A DNA stretch of 64,000 nucleotides from Prolixibacteraceae bacterium (lineage in GTDB: Bacteria > Bacteroidota > Bacteroidia > Bacteroidales > Prolixibacteraceae). The stretch spans positions 53,428 to 117,427 of the forward strand of contig JAFLKN010000013.1 in the NCBI GenBank assembly GCA_019163175.1, read 5' to 3'. Shown here piece by piece: positions 54,095-62,714 of this stretch. Both the position numbers and the translations under genes were made by a program. The notes below the pieces were generated by a model that worked only from the letters and a program-made list of their open reading frames with translations, made no database searches and was not told the DNA's origin. The first letter of the stretch is position 1. Every line of letters begins with the position of its first letter.

Positions 54095-55840
54095 ATGAAT
54101 ACTTCGAAATCAAACATATTTTCGAAAAGTGCTTTTCTAACCCTTTTTACTTTTTGCTGTTTTTTTGCATATAGTCAGGATTCAGGCGATTGCGAAAAAT
54201 GCGGCAAAAGACTGGTAACCTGCTGGGATCTGGATATTCTAACTCCTAAACCAACCAATCCGGAAGACAGTATTCTCTGGAAGCAGTTGCATAATGCTTC
54301 AAGTGCGTATTACGGAAACCTGGTTGCGAAAGAATCACCCAAATGCCTGGCACTCCTTCCGGGTTGCCGAATTGGTGACCCCACTCCTCCATGGAAAAAT
54401 CCATGTCCTTATAAAGGGCAGGCAAATCGTGGTTATGACTATGCCATACTGGGTGAAATCCGGGGCAAGGAAGGCGCCTATTCTCTACGCCTTATTCTTG
54501 TAACCAATGAACATGAAACAGTTTCAGAAGCCACTGTATCCTTCGAAAAAGCTGCTGAGGCCGGAATGTTCGGAGTTTTCGCAACACTGGAATTGGGTGG
54601 AACATCATCGGGATCGCGCATGTTGTACGATGTAATCCATGAGTACGAAGTAAAAAAACGTGATAAAAGCAACGATGAGAAATTTGGAAATGTTGCCATC
54701 GAACCTAAAATTGAATTTGACCAGTCTTCCTATAAAGTCAGGTTTAAATCGACTACCGACCGTTCACAAAAAATGGTCATTACCTTAACCGACTGTGATG
54801 GCGTAGTTCTCAAAAACCGGAATGTAAGCTTTTGGGTAAAGGAAGGAGCACTTTCATCGGAAAAGGTAATGACTGACGAAAACGGGAAAGCTGAAGTAAC
54901 GTACATTACAACTCAGGAAAATTATTCGGATGTGATTACTGCCGAATGGGATTATTATCACCCCAACGATAAGAAAGGTACAGTCAGAACAAGTGCACCA
55001 GTTCAAATTCTTCCACCGGTTGAATTTCTGGATGGCTATATCACTGTGGGCATCGAAAACTCAAAATTTTCGCCGAACAAAAAGAATCAAATTCAGAGTG
55101 AGTTGGTCTCAAGATCTATTTCAGGTAAAATAACTCTCCGGATCATTCGCGACCGGATTCAGAGATACATTGACAAACCTGATTTCAGAAGAGAATGTGA
55201 TCCAACCACGCACTGTCCGATACTTTCCGGCGGTTCCGATTTTCAGGCGCGCGATCCGCTGGATTATTCAATTGTATTAATTAAAAACCGTTACCCACTA
55301 ATTGTCAGAACAATTATTAATGAAATGGGTATTCGGGGTGTCGATGGCAAGGAAAAATATGTAAATACGTATAATTCAGCCGCCGATGATACCAACTCGG
55401 TTGAAGGACTTAACCTGGAAATTAAAGCATACGTGGCCGGCGAAGGTCAGCTTGCTCCACTTTCACCCTATTATGTGATCTGGCTTACCGGAGGAAAATA
55501 TCTGGATAAATTACGAATACAACCTTTTGGCCGTGGTGGAGCCATGCAATGGGATATCTATAAAGAAAAACTAGTTCCTATTTCTGATCCGGTCGGTGTT
55601 GGAATTCCGTATGTGATCGCCGAGCCAGAGGCAGACATGACTCTATACAAAACGTATGAACCTTTGCTGATTAAAAATTCGGTGGATTTTGAGCGTTATT
55701 TGATGAACCCTGCCGGATCGTTCAAAATATATGCATCAGGCAATCAAACACAGGAAAACGAGAGTTTTACTTCTGAAAGTCAGGTTACGGTAACGATAAG
55801 TCTTTCTCCGCACGAAATCCCGAATCAGCCAAAGAAATAA
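54095..55840 (+). CDS. Secreted protein with Ig-like (Big-1) domain, unknown function
   Basis: 581 residues with a signal peptide (cleavage near YSQ, residue 28). The first 70 residues of the mature part are Cys-rich (CEKCGKRLVTCWDLD, then CLALLPGCR and NPCPYK). Residues about 225-300 look like a bacterial Ig-like Big-1 domain (VITLTDCDGVVLKNRNVSFW, TDENGKAEVTYITTQ). The rest is not recognised. It resembles envelope proteins that have a repeat adhesin-like module, but there is no C-terminal T9SS domain or lipobox. Next gene after 56 nt is also secreted. Confidence 0.6.
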   Translation: MNTSKSNIFSKSAFLTLFTFCCFFAYSQDSGDCEKCGKRLVTCWDLDILTPKPTNPEDSILWKQLHNASSAYYGNLVAKESPKCLALLPGCRIGDPTPPWKNPCPYKGQANRGYDYAILGEIRGKEGAYSLRLILVTNEHETVSEATVSFEKAAEAGMFGVFATLELGGTSSGSRMLYDVIHEYEVKKRDKSNDEKFGNVAIEPKIEFDQSSYKVRFKSTTDRSQKMVITLTDCDGVVLKNRNVSFWVKEGALSSEKVMTDENGKAEVTYITTQENYSDVITAEWDYYHPNDKKGTVRTSAPVQILPPVEFLDGYITVGIENSKFSPNKKNQIQSELVSRSISGKITLRIIRDRIQRYIDKPDFRRECDPTTHCPILSGGSDFQARDPLDYSIVLIKNRYPLIVRTIINEMGIRGVDGKEKYVNTYNSAADDTNSVEGLNLEIKAYVAGEGQLAPLSPYYVIWLTGGKYLDKLRIQPFGRGGAMQWDIYKEKLVPISDPVGVGIPYVIAEPEADMTLYKTYEPLLIKNSVDFERYLMNPAGSFKIYASGNQTQENESFTSESQVTVTISLSPHEIPNQPKK

Positions 55841-55896
55841 AATTGCCAAATTAATTCGGAAAACAAGTTGAGTTTCTAACTCATAACTATTAGATC

Positions 55897-56889
55897 ATGA
55901 ATAAATTATTCGCCGTTGTTGCTGGTTTAACTATTTTATATTCTTCAGCCTTTGCCCAAAAATCAGCAGAGTATCTTCCTGAAAAACCGGGCAAAGTGAT
56001 ACTGAATCAATACTCGATGAACGTAGCCGATGAACTCCACCGGAATGTAAAACAAGTTGCCGAGTGGTTCATTCAGAAAACTCCTGTATTAGCCAATCCC
56101 AAAGGATTCGATCTTTGGGTGTATTTTACCGGTTACTGGAATGACAAGTACAAATTGCAGCCCGGTAATTATGGACGTAGGGGTGAGCTGAATTTCGATT
56201 TCAGGATTTTTTATAAGGAAGGAGGACAAAGGACGATTGAGCCGCCCCACTGGAGTTTCGAAATCAACAATACGGAATATGGACATGCTTCAAATTCCAA
56301 TCTTCCCGGATGGGACAATACCAAAGATCCGGAATCTCTAGAGAAACCTATGGACAAAGCAGCAGCCGATTTGAATGATTTGTTTCGCATTTTTCCGTTT
56401 GTGAGGGAAATCGCTCCGGGAGTCAGATTGTATGGGGGAGGTAATCTGATTGTTTTTAATCCCGACAGGCCACCATTCTGGATACCGGTTACCGTGCGCG
56501 AAGTGGCCAATATGAAACTGGCCTATTATAGCCTGATTGAGGTTCATTTATTACCTTATTTGAAAGAGGAAATTGCAAAATTGACAGAGGAAGAATTGAA
56601 CGCGCCCGCTTTTTCGGGCAACGAAGAACTTTTTGTGCTGGATGTACATCCTGAATTGGATGATAAAACCAATGAAAATGGTGGACAAATGATGCGTTTT
56701 AATCCTGAATACTGGGATCGCTCACTACCGCCAACTGCTATCCAATTTATGACTTTATATTATCCCGAAAGAAGTCAGGCTGAAAAAGATGAGTTCTTCA
56801 AAAACAATGGCTACCCCATTTTTGGCGATGTGGTCATGAATTCAATCAAACTGGAAGAATTGGCAAGTCTGATCATGAAAAAGAAATAG
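55897..56889 (+). CDS. Secreted protein of unknown function
   Basis: 330 residues with a signal peptide (cleavage near AFAQ, residue 21). The mature part is soluble, rich in Trp/Pro/Asp, with DLWVYFTGYWNDKY, PPHWSFEINNTEYGH and RPPFWIPVTVREVAN. I recognise no family. It ends with Lys-rich KLEELASLIMKKK. It follows the Big-1-containing gene in the same orientation, 56 nt away, and is probably co-transcribed with it. Confidence 0.6.
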   Translation: MNKLFAVVAGLTILYSSAFAQKSAEYLPEKPGKVILNQYSMNVADELHRNVKQVAEWFIQKTPVLANPKGFDLWVYFTGYWNDKYKLQPGNYGRRGELNFDFRIFYKEGGQRTIEPPHWSFEINNTEYGHASNSNLPGWDNTKDPESLEKPMDKAAADLNDLFRIFPFVREIAPGVRLYGGGNLIVFNPDRPPFWIPVTVREVANMKLAYYSLIEVHLLPYLKEEIAKLTEEELNAPAFSGNEELFVLDVHPELDDKTNENGGQMMRFNPEYWDRSLPPTAIQFMTLYYPERSQAEKDEFFKNNGYPIFGDVVMNSIKLEELASLIMKKK

Positions 56890-57004
56890 CATTTCACTTA
56901 GTTGTTGATTAGATAGTTGTGCTATCCGAACTAGTATGGATTTAACTTTGGACTAATTCATCTGAAACAAAAAAACAAAAGCTAAAACAAAGCCAGATAA
57001 TTTT

Positions 57005-57012
57005 TAAATTTG
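57005..57012 (+). promoter_or_regulatory. -7 element for galE
   Basis: TAAATTTG (TAnnTTTG) 28 nt upstream of the ATG at 57040. It also argues against the in-frame ATG at 57010. Confidence 0.55.
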
Positions 57013-57039
57013 TGGCTCAACATAAATACAACTTATCTG

Positions 57040-58065
57040 ATGAAACAAATTTTGGTTACCGGAGGCACCGGCTACATTGGCTCCCATACGGCCGTTGAAT
57101 TGCAAAATGCGGGCTATGAAGTGATTATTGTTGACAATCTTTCGAATTCGAGTTTGGATGCATTGGATGGAATCGAAAAGATTACCGGAATCCGTCCGGT
57201 TTTCGAACAATTTGATTTGATTGAAAAAGATAAGGTTGATGCTTTCTTTGCGAAATACCCGAAGATTGAGGCCATCATTCATTTTGCAGCTTTCAAAGCA
57301 GTTGGCGAATCGGTTGCTAAACCACTTATGTATTACCGCAACAACTTGGTTTCGTTGGTAAACCTGCTCGAATCCATGGAAAAATACAATATTCCGGGTA
57401 TGGTTTTCAGTTCATCGTGCACAGTGTATGGTCAGCCCGAATCGTTGCCGGTTACCGAACAAGCAGCTATTCTTAAAGCAAATTCGCCTTACGGAAATAC
57501 CAAACAGATTTGTGAAGAGATAATTCAGGATACGCTTGTTTCATGTCCGAAATTAAAAGCCATTGCTCTGCGCTATTTTAATCCGGTTGGAGCGCATCCC
57601 ACAGCATTAATTGGCGAACTTCCGCTTGGAGTTCCACAAAATCTGGTTCCGTTTATAACCCAGACTGCTGCAGGTGTACGTCAGCAGTTAAGTGTTTTCG
57701 GAAGCGATTACAATACTCCTGACGGAACTGCCATACGCGATTATATTCATGTGGTTGACTTGGCGAAAGCCCATGTGGTTGCGGTTAGCCGCCTGGTTGA
57801 AGAGAAAAGTAAAAAGCAGTTTGAAGTTTTCAATTTGGGCACCGGAAATGGCCTTACAGTTCTTGATGTAGTAAAATCGTTCGAGAAAGTTACAGGACTA
57901 AACCTGAATTATAAAATTGTTGATCGCCGTGCTGGTGATGTAGAAAAAGTATATGCAGACACTACTTTTGCGAACGAAGAACTGGGTTGGAAAGCTGAAA
58001 GTTCGCTCGACGACATTCTTTCATCGGCCTGGAAATGGGAGAAAAAGATACGGGGAATAGAATAA
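57040..58065 (+). CDS. galE: UDP-glucose 4-epimerase
   Basis: About 341 residues from ATG 57040 (the frame opens at 57010). A short-chain dehydrogenase-type epimerase interconverting UDP-glucose and UDP-galactose. NAD-binding TGGTGYIGSHTAVELQNAG near the N-terminus, the catalytic Ser region FSSSCTVYG, the YxxxK in SPYGNTK, and the C-terminal GLNLNYKIVDRRAGDVEKVYADT are typical. Length is normal. It ends at a hairpin shared with a decayed gene remnant. Confidence 0.96.
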   Translation: MKQILVTGGTGYIGSHTAVELQNAGYEVIIVDNLSNSSLDALDGIEKITGIRPVFEQFDLIEKDKVDAFFAKYPKIEAIIHFAAFKAVGESVAKPLMYYRNNLVSLVNLLESMEKYNIPGMVFSSSCTVYGQPESLPVTEQAAILKANSPYGNTKQICEEIIQDTLVSCPKLKAIALRYFNPVGAHPTALIGELPLGVPQNLVPFITQTAAGVRQQLSVFGSDYNTPDGTAIRDYIHVVDLAKAHVVAVSRLVEEKSKKQFEVFNLGTGNGLTVLDVVKSFEKVTGLNLNYKIVDRRAGDVEKVYADTTFANEELGWKAESSLDDILSSAWKWEKKIRGIE

Positions 58066-58087
58066 GAATTTCAGCAAAAATTAGATA

Positions 58088-58123
58088 AAAAGGGTCTGCA
58101 CATTTAAAATGGCAGACCTTTTT
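58088..58123 (+). terminator. Terminator of galE
   Basis: A 12-bp stem with one G-T wobble (58088-58099 with 58112-58123, core GGTCTGC / GCAGACC), a 12-nt loop and a T run. Confidence 0.8.
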
Positions 58124-58125
58124 CA

Positions 58126-58300
58126 TTGTTGTGTATTTGGGATGAATTAATGAGTGCTGAGCTTGGTTACAACTTTCTTTTCGTAGACATATACAAAGTT
58201 TCGTTTCGATATCAGCGTTGTCAGTTTTCATGACCACAATATTGTCAACGCGATCTTCCAGAAATGGGGTTCTGTATTTTCAGGAGTTCTTTAATACGCC
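58126..58300 (-). pseudogene. Decayed copy of the 3' end of the PQQ-propeller gene
   Basis: Aligns on the same strand with 59150-59398. Positions 58126-58202 match 59150-59226 with only two differences in 77. After a 74-bp deletion, 58207-58300 matches 59305-59398 with moderate divergence. The deletion is not a multiple of three, so the remnant is frame-broken. The copy carries the end of the coding region, the stop and the first bases beyond it. About 1 kb containing the MORN gene separates the two copies. Confidence 0.85.
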
Positions 58301-58346
58301 AAAAAGCAAAAAACAGGAAATAAGGAAATTATGAAATGGCTTTTGA

Positions 58347-58919
58347 TTATTTAGATTTTGTTGTGGTACCATCTGAATTTATAATCATACGTTCAACCTT
58401 TTTTGAATCTGTACCATTCACACCGTTACCGTCGTTTGTTGAATATGATGTTGGGATAGCCTTTGTTTCCATTTTCTCTAAGCCACTAATAAAAACATCG
58501 AGTTTTGCTAATCGTTCCTTGTTTCGAGCTATTGCTTGCTCTTTTTCAATTTGAGCTACATCCAAAAGAGTTTCAGTTAACTTATCATAAGAAAAAACCA
58601 TTTGTTGATGTAAATGCCCTTTGTAATATACATTGTAAATTCCGTCTTTTAGTCCATTTGCATATGTAATTTCATATTTCAATTCACCTTTTTTGTAATA
58701 AACTTCTACTCCTTCTTTTTTATCATTCACCCAAGGCGTTATTAAAACTATTTCGCCCTCTTTGTTGAAATATGTTTGTATTCCGTCTTTTTTACCGTCG
58801 ACATAATTAACCGTTGATTTAAGTTTTCCGTTTCCGTAGTATTCTTTTTTAATCTCGGTTTGGGATTTTGCTGATAGACCAATTAGTGTAATGGTTAGGA
58901 TCAATAGTAAATTTTTCAT
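58347..58919 (-). CDS. MORN-repeat (YwqK-like) secreted protein
   Basis: 190 residues with a signal peptide (cleavage near AKSQ, residue 20). Residues about 25-115 contain MORN_2-type repeats: EYYGNGKLKSTVNYVDGKKDGIQ, YFNKEGEIVLITPWVNDKKEG and YYKKGELKYEITYANGLKDG. The C-terminal half is a charged helix and a low-complexity tail. These proteins are often labelled YwqK-family antitoxin, but no toxin is next to it and it carries a secretion signal, so that function is unlikely. It sits between the decayed copy and the intact propeller gene. Confidence 0.85.
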   Translation of the reverse strand: MKNLLLILTITLIGLSAKSQTEIKKEYYGNGKLKSTVNYVDGKKDGIQTYFNKEGEIVLITPWVNDKKEGVEVYYKKGELKYEITYANGLKDGIYNVYYKGHLHQQMVFSYDKLTETLLDVAQIEKEQAIARNKERLAKLDVFISGLEKMETKAIPTSYSTNDGNGVNGTDSKKVERMIINSDGTTTKSK

Positions 58920-59117
58920 AGGTATATTTTAAGATTATTATTTCTTGTTAGTGATTATTTCAAACAATTGTTCTTGCGAACTAAAAGCCAAACATTACAA
59001 TCAAAATCCAAGAAATAATTGAGCTGATTTGAAATTGTTCTTTCACAATGTAAACCACCTATTCCATCTTTTTCGATTGACTGATTGAACAGTTTATTTT
59101 GATTTTTATCTTTAATC
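58920..59117. other. Intergenic region, nothing recognised
   Basis: About 200 bp upstream of the MORN gene. No TAnnTTTG element was found on the minus strand and there is no coding frame of note. Confidence 0.4.
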
Positions 59118-59148
59118 AAGGGCTTCACACTACTGCGAAGCCCTTTTT
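59118..59148 (-). terminator. Hairpin downstream of the propeller operon
   Basis: A perfect 9-bp stem, AAGGGCTTC (59118-59126) with GAAGCCCTT (59137-59145) and a 10-nt loop, 3' of the minus-strand operon. The T run is on the plus-strand side, so efficiency on the minus strand is uncertain. Confidence 0.55.
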
Positions 59149-59170
59149 GTTGTTGTGTATTTGGGATGAA

Positions 59171-60808
59171 TTAATGTGTGCTGAGCTTGGTCACAACTTT
59201 CTTTTCGTAGACATATACAAAGTTTCCGTCTCTAGATAAAGTAGTTATCGCACCGGTCCGCGCTTTGAAATCTTTGTATTTACAGGTATTCAAGTCGAAA
59301 GTGCCAATGTCGGCCTTGTCGGTTTTCATGACCACAATATTGTCAACACGGTCTTCCAGAAACGAGGTTCTGTATTTTCCGGAGTTTTGTAACTCGCCGG
59401 AACTGGCGTTAAATGTTGATACACCTTTTTCGCCAATAACCACAATTACATCATCTTTAAATGGCTGAATTTGTGTGGCCAGACCAACGCCGCCTTTCGA
59501 CACGGGAACTTCGTATTTTTCTTTTCCGGTCTGTATATCGATGGAGTAAAGTTCTTTACCGCTGCAAACAATGGTGTTTCCGTTAAACGAAATCATGTTG
59601 GTAATACCTTTTCGGAAACGTTCCGATTCCCAAACCAATTTACCATCGGAGGAGTTTAGTGCCTGAATGCCGCAAGGATTAACATTTTCAAACTCGATAA
59701 CTGTTTCGGTAATAATCTGGTCGCCAACTCTGCGTGTTTTGATGTATTGTTTTTCAACTACTCCACCAATCTGAAGCAGTACTTTTCCATCAACAACCTT
59801 CATTCCCGGAATTGCTTTGGCATCTTTGATTTCAGGAGAAGTCCACAGTAATTTGCCGGTATTCAGATCGTATTTTTTAACGTATTGCTTGCTGCGGCTT
59901 AGCATATCGAGTACATAAATATCCTGGCCATCAATAATCGGATCAGCCACAGCGCCATATACGCCGAAGACTTTAACGCCGATAGGTTTTCCGACTACAC
60001 GTTCAGGTGTAAAATCGTAAGCGGCCGACCAGATTTTTGCGCCGGTTTTATAGTCGTAAACCTGCATCCCGTTTAGCATGAGGAAAACTTTGCCATCGGT
60101 TACATTTAAATCGTAAACAAACTGCCTGGAGATAACCTTCCGTTCTGCTCTTCCGACATAGGTATTTTCCCAAAGGATTTCACCGGTCTTCAGGTCAATT
60201 TTAGCGATCTGGTTTTTAAAGCCGGTTAACAAGGCAGCGATTGTGCCCGGAACAAAATTTACCATGGTCAGGGTGTGGTCACTTCCGCTGTAATAGTAGC
60301 GGCCAACTACTCCTTTAAATTTTTCGGTACTCCACAATTCTTCGCCGGTTTGTGCGCGGATATACACCAGTTCTTTCTTTAAGGTAATTGCAAAGCAATC
60401 TTCTTCCTCAATGTAAGTAATCATACTTTCATCGAGTTCCTGATATTTATCGGTTGTCCAAAGATTCTTACCTGTTTCGAGGTTGATGCAGGCAATCTGA
60501 TCTTTTCCTAATTTACGGTCGAATAAAAAGATTGTACTTGATGCCCAGAATGGAATCAACTCGTCTATTTTCCGGAGTTTAGGAGCCATCTCGCTGAACG
60601 ACTTTTCCCAAATAACTTTTCCACTTTTGTTGTCGAATAACGACATTTCCTTGTCAGAAGCGGCATAGCTGTGTTCGCCTTCCAACGATGTTCCGGCCCA
60701 AAGTATCTGGTGACCTAATTTAGTTTCCCACACTGTCGACATGTCTTCCTGTGCCTTTACCCAGGCAACCGAGAGCAGTAATACTGCAAAAATCATGAAT
60801 CTTTTCAT
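59171..60808 (-). CDS. PQQ-like beta-propeller secreted protein
   Basis: 545 residues with a signal peptide (cleavage near WVKAQ). Repeated blades with a W near the start and ‘LETGKNLW’, ‘AQTGEELWSTEK’, ‘LKTGEILWEN’, ‘YKTGAKIWSA’, ‘LNTGKLLWTS’ and ‘SSDGKLVWES’ show a PQQ-like eight-blade type propeller. It may be an outer-membrane assembly factor-like or scaffold protein; no enzyme motif is seen. It is the last gene of a minus-strand run after two other propeller genes. Its 3' end is partly duplicated 1 kb away. Confidence 0.85.
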   Translation of the reverse strand: MKRFMIFAVLLLSVAWVKAQEDMSTVWETKLGHQILWAGTSLEGEHSYAASDKEMSLFDNKSGKVIWEKSFSEMAPKLRKIDELIPFWASSTIFLFDRKLGKDQIACINLETGKNLWTTDKYQELDESMITYIEEEDCFAITLKKELVYIRAQTGEELWSTEKFKGVVGRYYYSGSDHTLTMVNFVPGTIAALLTGFKNQIAKIDLKTGEILWENTYVGRAERKVISRQFVYDLNVTDGKVFLMLNGMQVYDYKTGAKIWSAAYDFTPERVVGKPIGVKVFGVYGAVADPIIDGQDIYVLDMLSRSKQYVKKYDLNTGKLLWTSPEIKDAKAIPGMKVVDGKVLLQIGGVVEKQYIKTRRVGDQIITETVIEFENVNPCGIQALNSSDGKLVWESERFRKGITNMISFNGNTIVCSGKELYSIDIQTGKEKYEVPVSKGGVGLATQIQPFKDDVIVVIGEKGVSTFNASSGELQNSGKYRTSFLEDRVDNIVVMKTDKADIGTFDLNTCKYKDFKARTGAITTLSRDGNFVYVYEKKVVTKLSTH

Positions 60809-60820
60809 TGTGATCGGGTT

Positions 60821-61186
60821 TTAGAATTTAAATGTATAATTGAATTTATAGTCTTTGTTTTTTGGCATTTTAAAGCTAAACTGAAAATCCAGAATCTGAT
60901 CCTTCAAGCTGTTCTGAGATGGAATATTACCATCTTTTTTGTCGGCAACAAATACCGAAACCACTTGGCCTTTGTTCCGGATGGTTAGTGTAAGCGTATA
61001 TTCTCCGGAAATCTTGTATTTCTGTCCAAACTTGTAAAGCAAGCCTTCGGGCAAGGTCATCGCCTGATCCAGTTCCAGGGTGGCTTGTTTGATGACTTCA
61101 TCTTTCAACTCGATCATTTCAGGTTTCTGGGCATAAAGATTTATTCCCAAAACCACCGTCAGCAATACAATCAGAATTCTTTTCAT
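60821..61186 (-). CDS. Small secreted protein of unknown function
   Basis: 121 residues with a signal peptide (cleavage near LYAQ, residue 19). The mature protein is about 100 residues, beta-rich, with KISGEYTLTLTIRNKGQVVS and a C-terminal FSFKMPKNKDYKFNYTFKF strand. I do not recognise a family. Spacing to the propeller genes is 12 nt (downstream) and 28 nt (upstream), so it belongs to the same operon and may be their partner. Confidence 0.7.
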   Translation of the reverse strand: MKRILIVLLTVVLGINLYAQKPEMIELKDEVIKQATLELDQAMTLPEGLLYKFGQKYKISGEYTLTLTIRNKGQVVSVFVADKKDGNIPSQNSLKDQILDFQFSFKMPKNKDYKFNYTFKF

Positions 61187-61214
61187 ATTTAATGATTTTT
61201 ACTTTAATTCAATT

Positions 61215-62678
61215 TTATTCGATCATTAGTTTTCCGGTTGTTTTAGTCTGCCTCTCAGAACCAACCCGATAGATATATATTCCTCGCGGCTGATCACTCA
61301 AATCAATTTTGCTTTGCCTTGCATTGTTCCTTGATTGATAAACCTTCATTCCTTGCAAATTGTAAATTTCAATTTCAGCATCATCTAAATCCATGTCCAG
61401 CGTAAAAACGCCATTCGAGGGATTTGGGAAGATTTTAATATTGGTTGCGTGTCTGGCAATTTCTTCAGTTCCGGTGGTTCCGGAACACAGACTGGCAAAG
61501 AAACTGTTGTCGATAGTTGTTGCTCCTGCCGGTAATTTTAACGAGAAAGTATCGAAGGCAGATGTTCCGGAGTGAGTTCCTACAAGTGAAATACAATCAG
61601 TGCTTTGAAGGACCATCGCATTTACTTTCACATTTCCCGCTAAGGTCTTGGTCCAAATTGATTTTTTTGTTTTATCAAGTTTAACTACTTGAGCTGTATT
61701 GAAGGCTCCATCACCACCTAAATAGTAGTTTTCTGAACTGTCAACGATAATGTGTTTAATTTTCGAGGCATTTCCGCCAAACTGAATCGCATCGACAAAC
61801 ACCGGAATGCCGGTATTCGCATAAAGTTTGTACATATATCCGTTGGGGAAGACTGACTTTGCGATCGTTCCAACAGTTACAGTTCCGAATAGAGCGTAAA
61901 AAGAACCATAAACGTTTCCTTGATTATCGAGGCTGATGCGGTAGGTCTCAGCAAGAGAACTGATTACAGGAGTTGACCAGATTACATTGAAATTGGTGTC
62001 GTATTTAACGACTTTATTCCCTGCCTGAACAATGATGTTATTTCCTGAATCGATAATAATATTGTGGTATTTGGCATTTATGTTGTTACCTGATATTGTT
62101 CCCCAGATTGTATTAATCAATTCACCATTTGAAGAGTTGATTTTTATTATTTCCGACTCATAGTGAATGACTGGTGTATTGTTCCCATCGACAGCAATTC
62201 CATATATTGGAAGAAAGTAGCCCTTAGCCCAGATAAAGTTACCGGTATTGCTGTATTTGGCCACAAAACCACCAGACGATGCTGATAATGAATTGTTTTC
62301 GAATGAGGCAATCTGATTGGCAGGAATTGAACCACAAACATAAACATTCCCGTTTTTATCAAGGGTAATGTCGTTGGCTGCGGCGAAATACGGACTGGCC
62401 GTTCCACCATTTTTCAGCCATACAATTGTTCCTGTTTTTGTTGCTTTCCCAAAATATGCTCCGCCCTTGGTGGCTGAAAGCTTTGTCCCGTTAAAATCAA
62501 GATCACCGTTCAGTGCACCACAGAAGTAGATGTTTCCCAATTCATCTTTTACCATATTTCTTACTTCATTGGTTGCAGTTCCTGCAGAGTTGTTGAAAGC
62601 ATATTGGAAGCTCGGTGTTTGAGCTAAAACTGAAAAAGAAATAAATATAAGTATTGGCAATAAGTAGATGTTTTTCAT
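61215..62678 (-). CDS. T9SS-sorted beta-propeller protein
   Basis: 487 residues: signal peptide (cleavage near VLAQ, residue 19), a repeated SBBP/NHL-like pattern of blades (LDKNGNVYVCGSI, VDSSENYYLGGDG, LDNQGNVYGSFY), and a C-terminal type IX secretion sorting domain (FPNPSNGVFTLDMD, then QPRGIYIYRV near the end). It should be delivered to the cell surface by the Por system. Together with its neighbours it forms a set of propeller proteins. No enzyme motif seen. Confidence 0.85.
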   Translation of the reverse strand: MKNIYLLPILIFISFSVLAQTPSFQYAFNNSAGTATNEVRNMVKDELGNIYFCGALNGDLDFNGTKLSATKGGAYFGKATKTGTIVWLKNGGTASPYFAAANDITLDKNGNVYVCGSIPANQIASFENNSLSASSGGFVAKYSNTGNFIWAKGYFLPIYGIAVDGNNTPVIHYESEIIKINSSNGELINTIWGTISGNNINAKYHNIIIDSGNNIIVQAGNKVVKYDTNFNVIWSTPVISSLAETYRISLDNQGNVYGSFYALFGTVTVGTIAKSVFPNGYMYKLYANTGIPVFVDAIQFGGNASKIKHIIVDSSENYYLGGDGAFNTAQVVKLDKTKKSIWTKTLAGNVKVNAMVLQSTDCISLVGTHSGTSAFDTFSLKLPAGATTIDNSFFASLCSGTTGTEEIARHATNIKIFPNPSNGVFTLDMDLDDAEIEIYNLQGMKVYQSRNNARQSKIDLSDQPRGIYIYRVGSERQTKTTGKLMIE

Positions 62679-62714
62679 AATCGTCAGTTTTAAATTTGAT
62701 TGATAAAAAGTATT

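Noticed and set aside
57962..58237. 91-residue minus-strand open frame covering the end of galE and the remnant
   Set aside because: It is opposite to galE over part of its length. The part that looks meaningful (VMKTDNADIE) is the decayed propeller copy, which is out of frame after the deletion.
58347..58919. YwqK-family antitoxin implying a toxin-antitoxin system
   Set aside because: The protein has a signal peptide and MORN-type repeats and no toxin gene is adjacent; the antitoxin label is an annotation habit for this repeat family.
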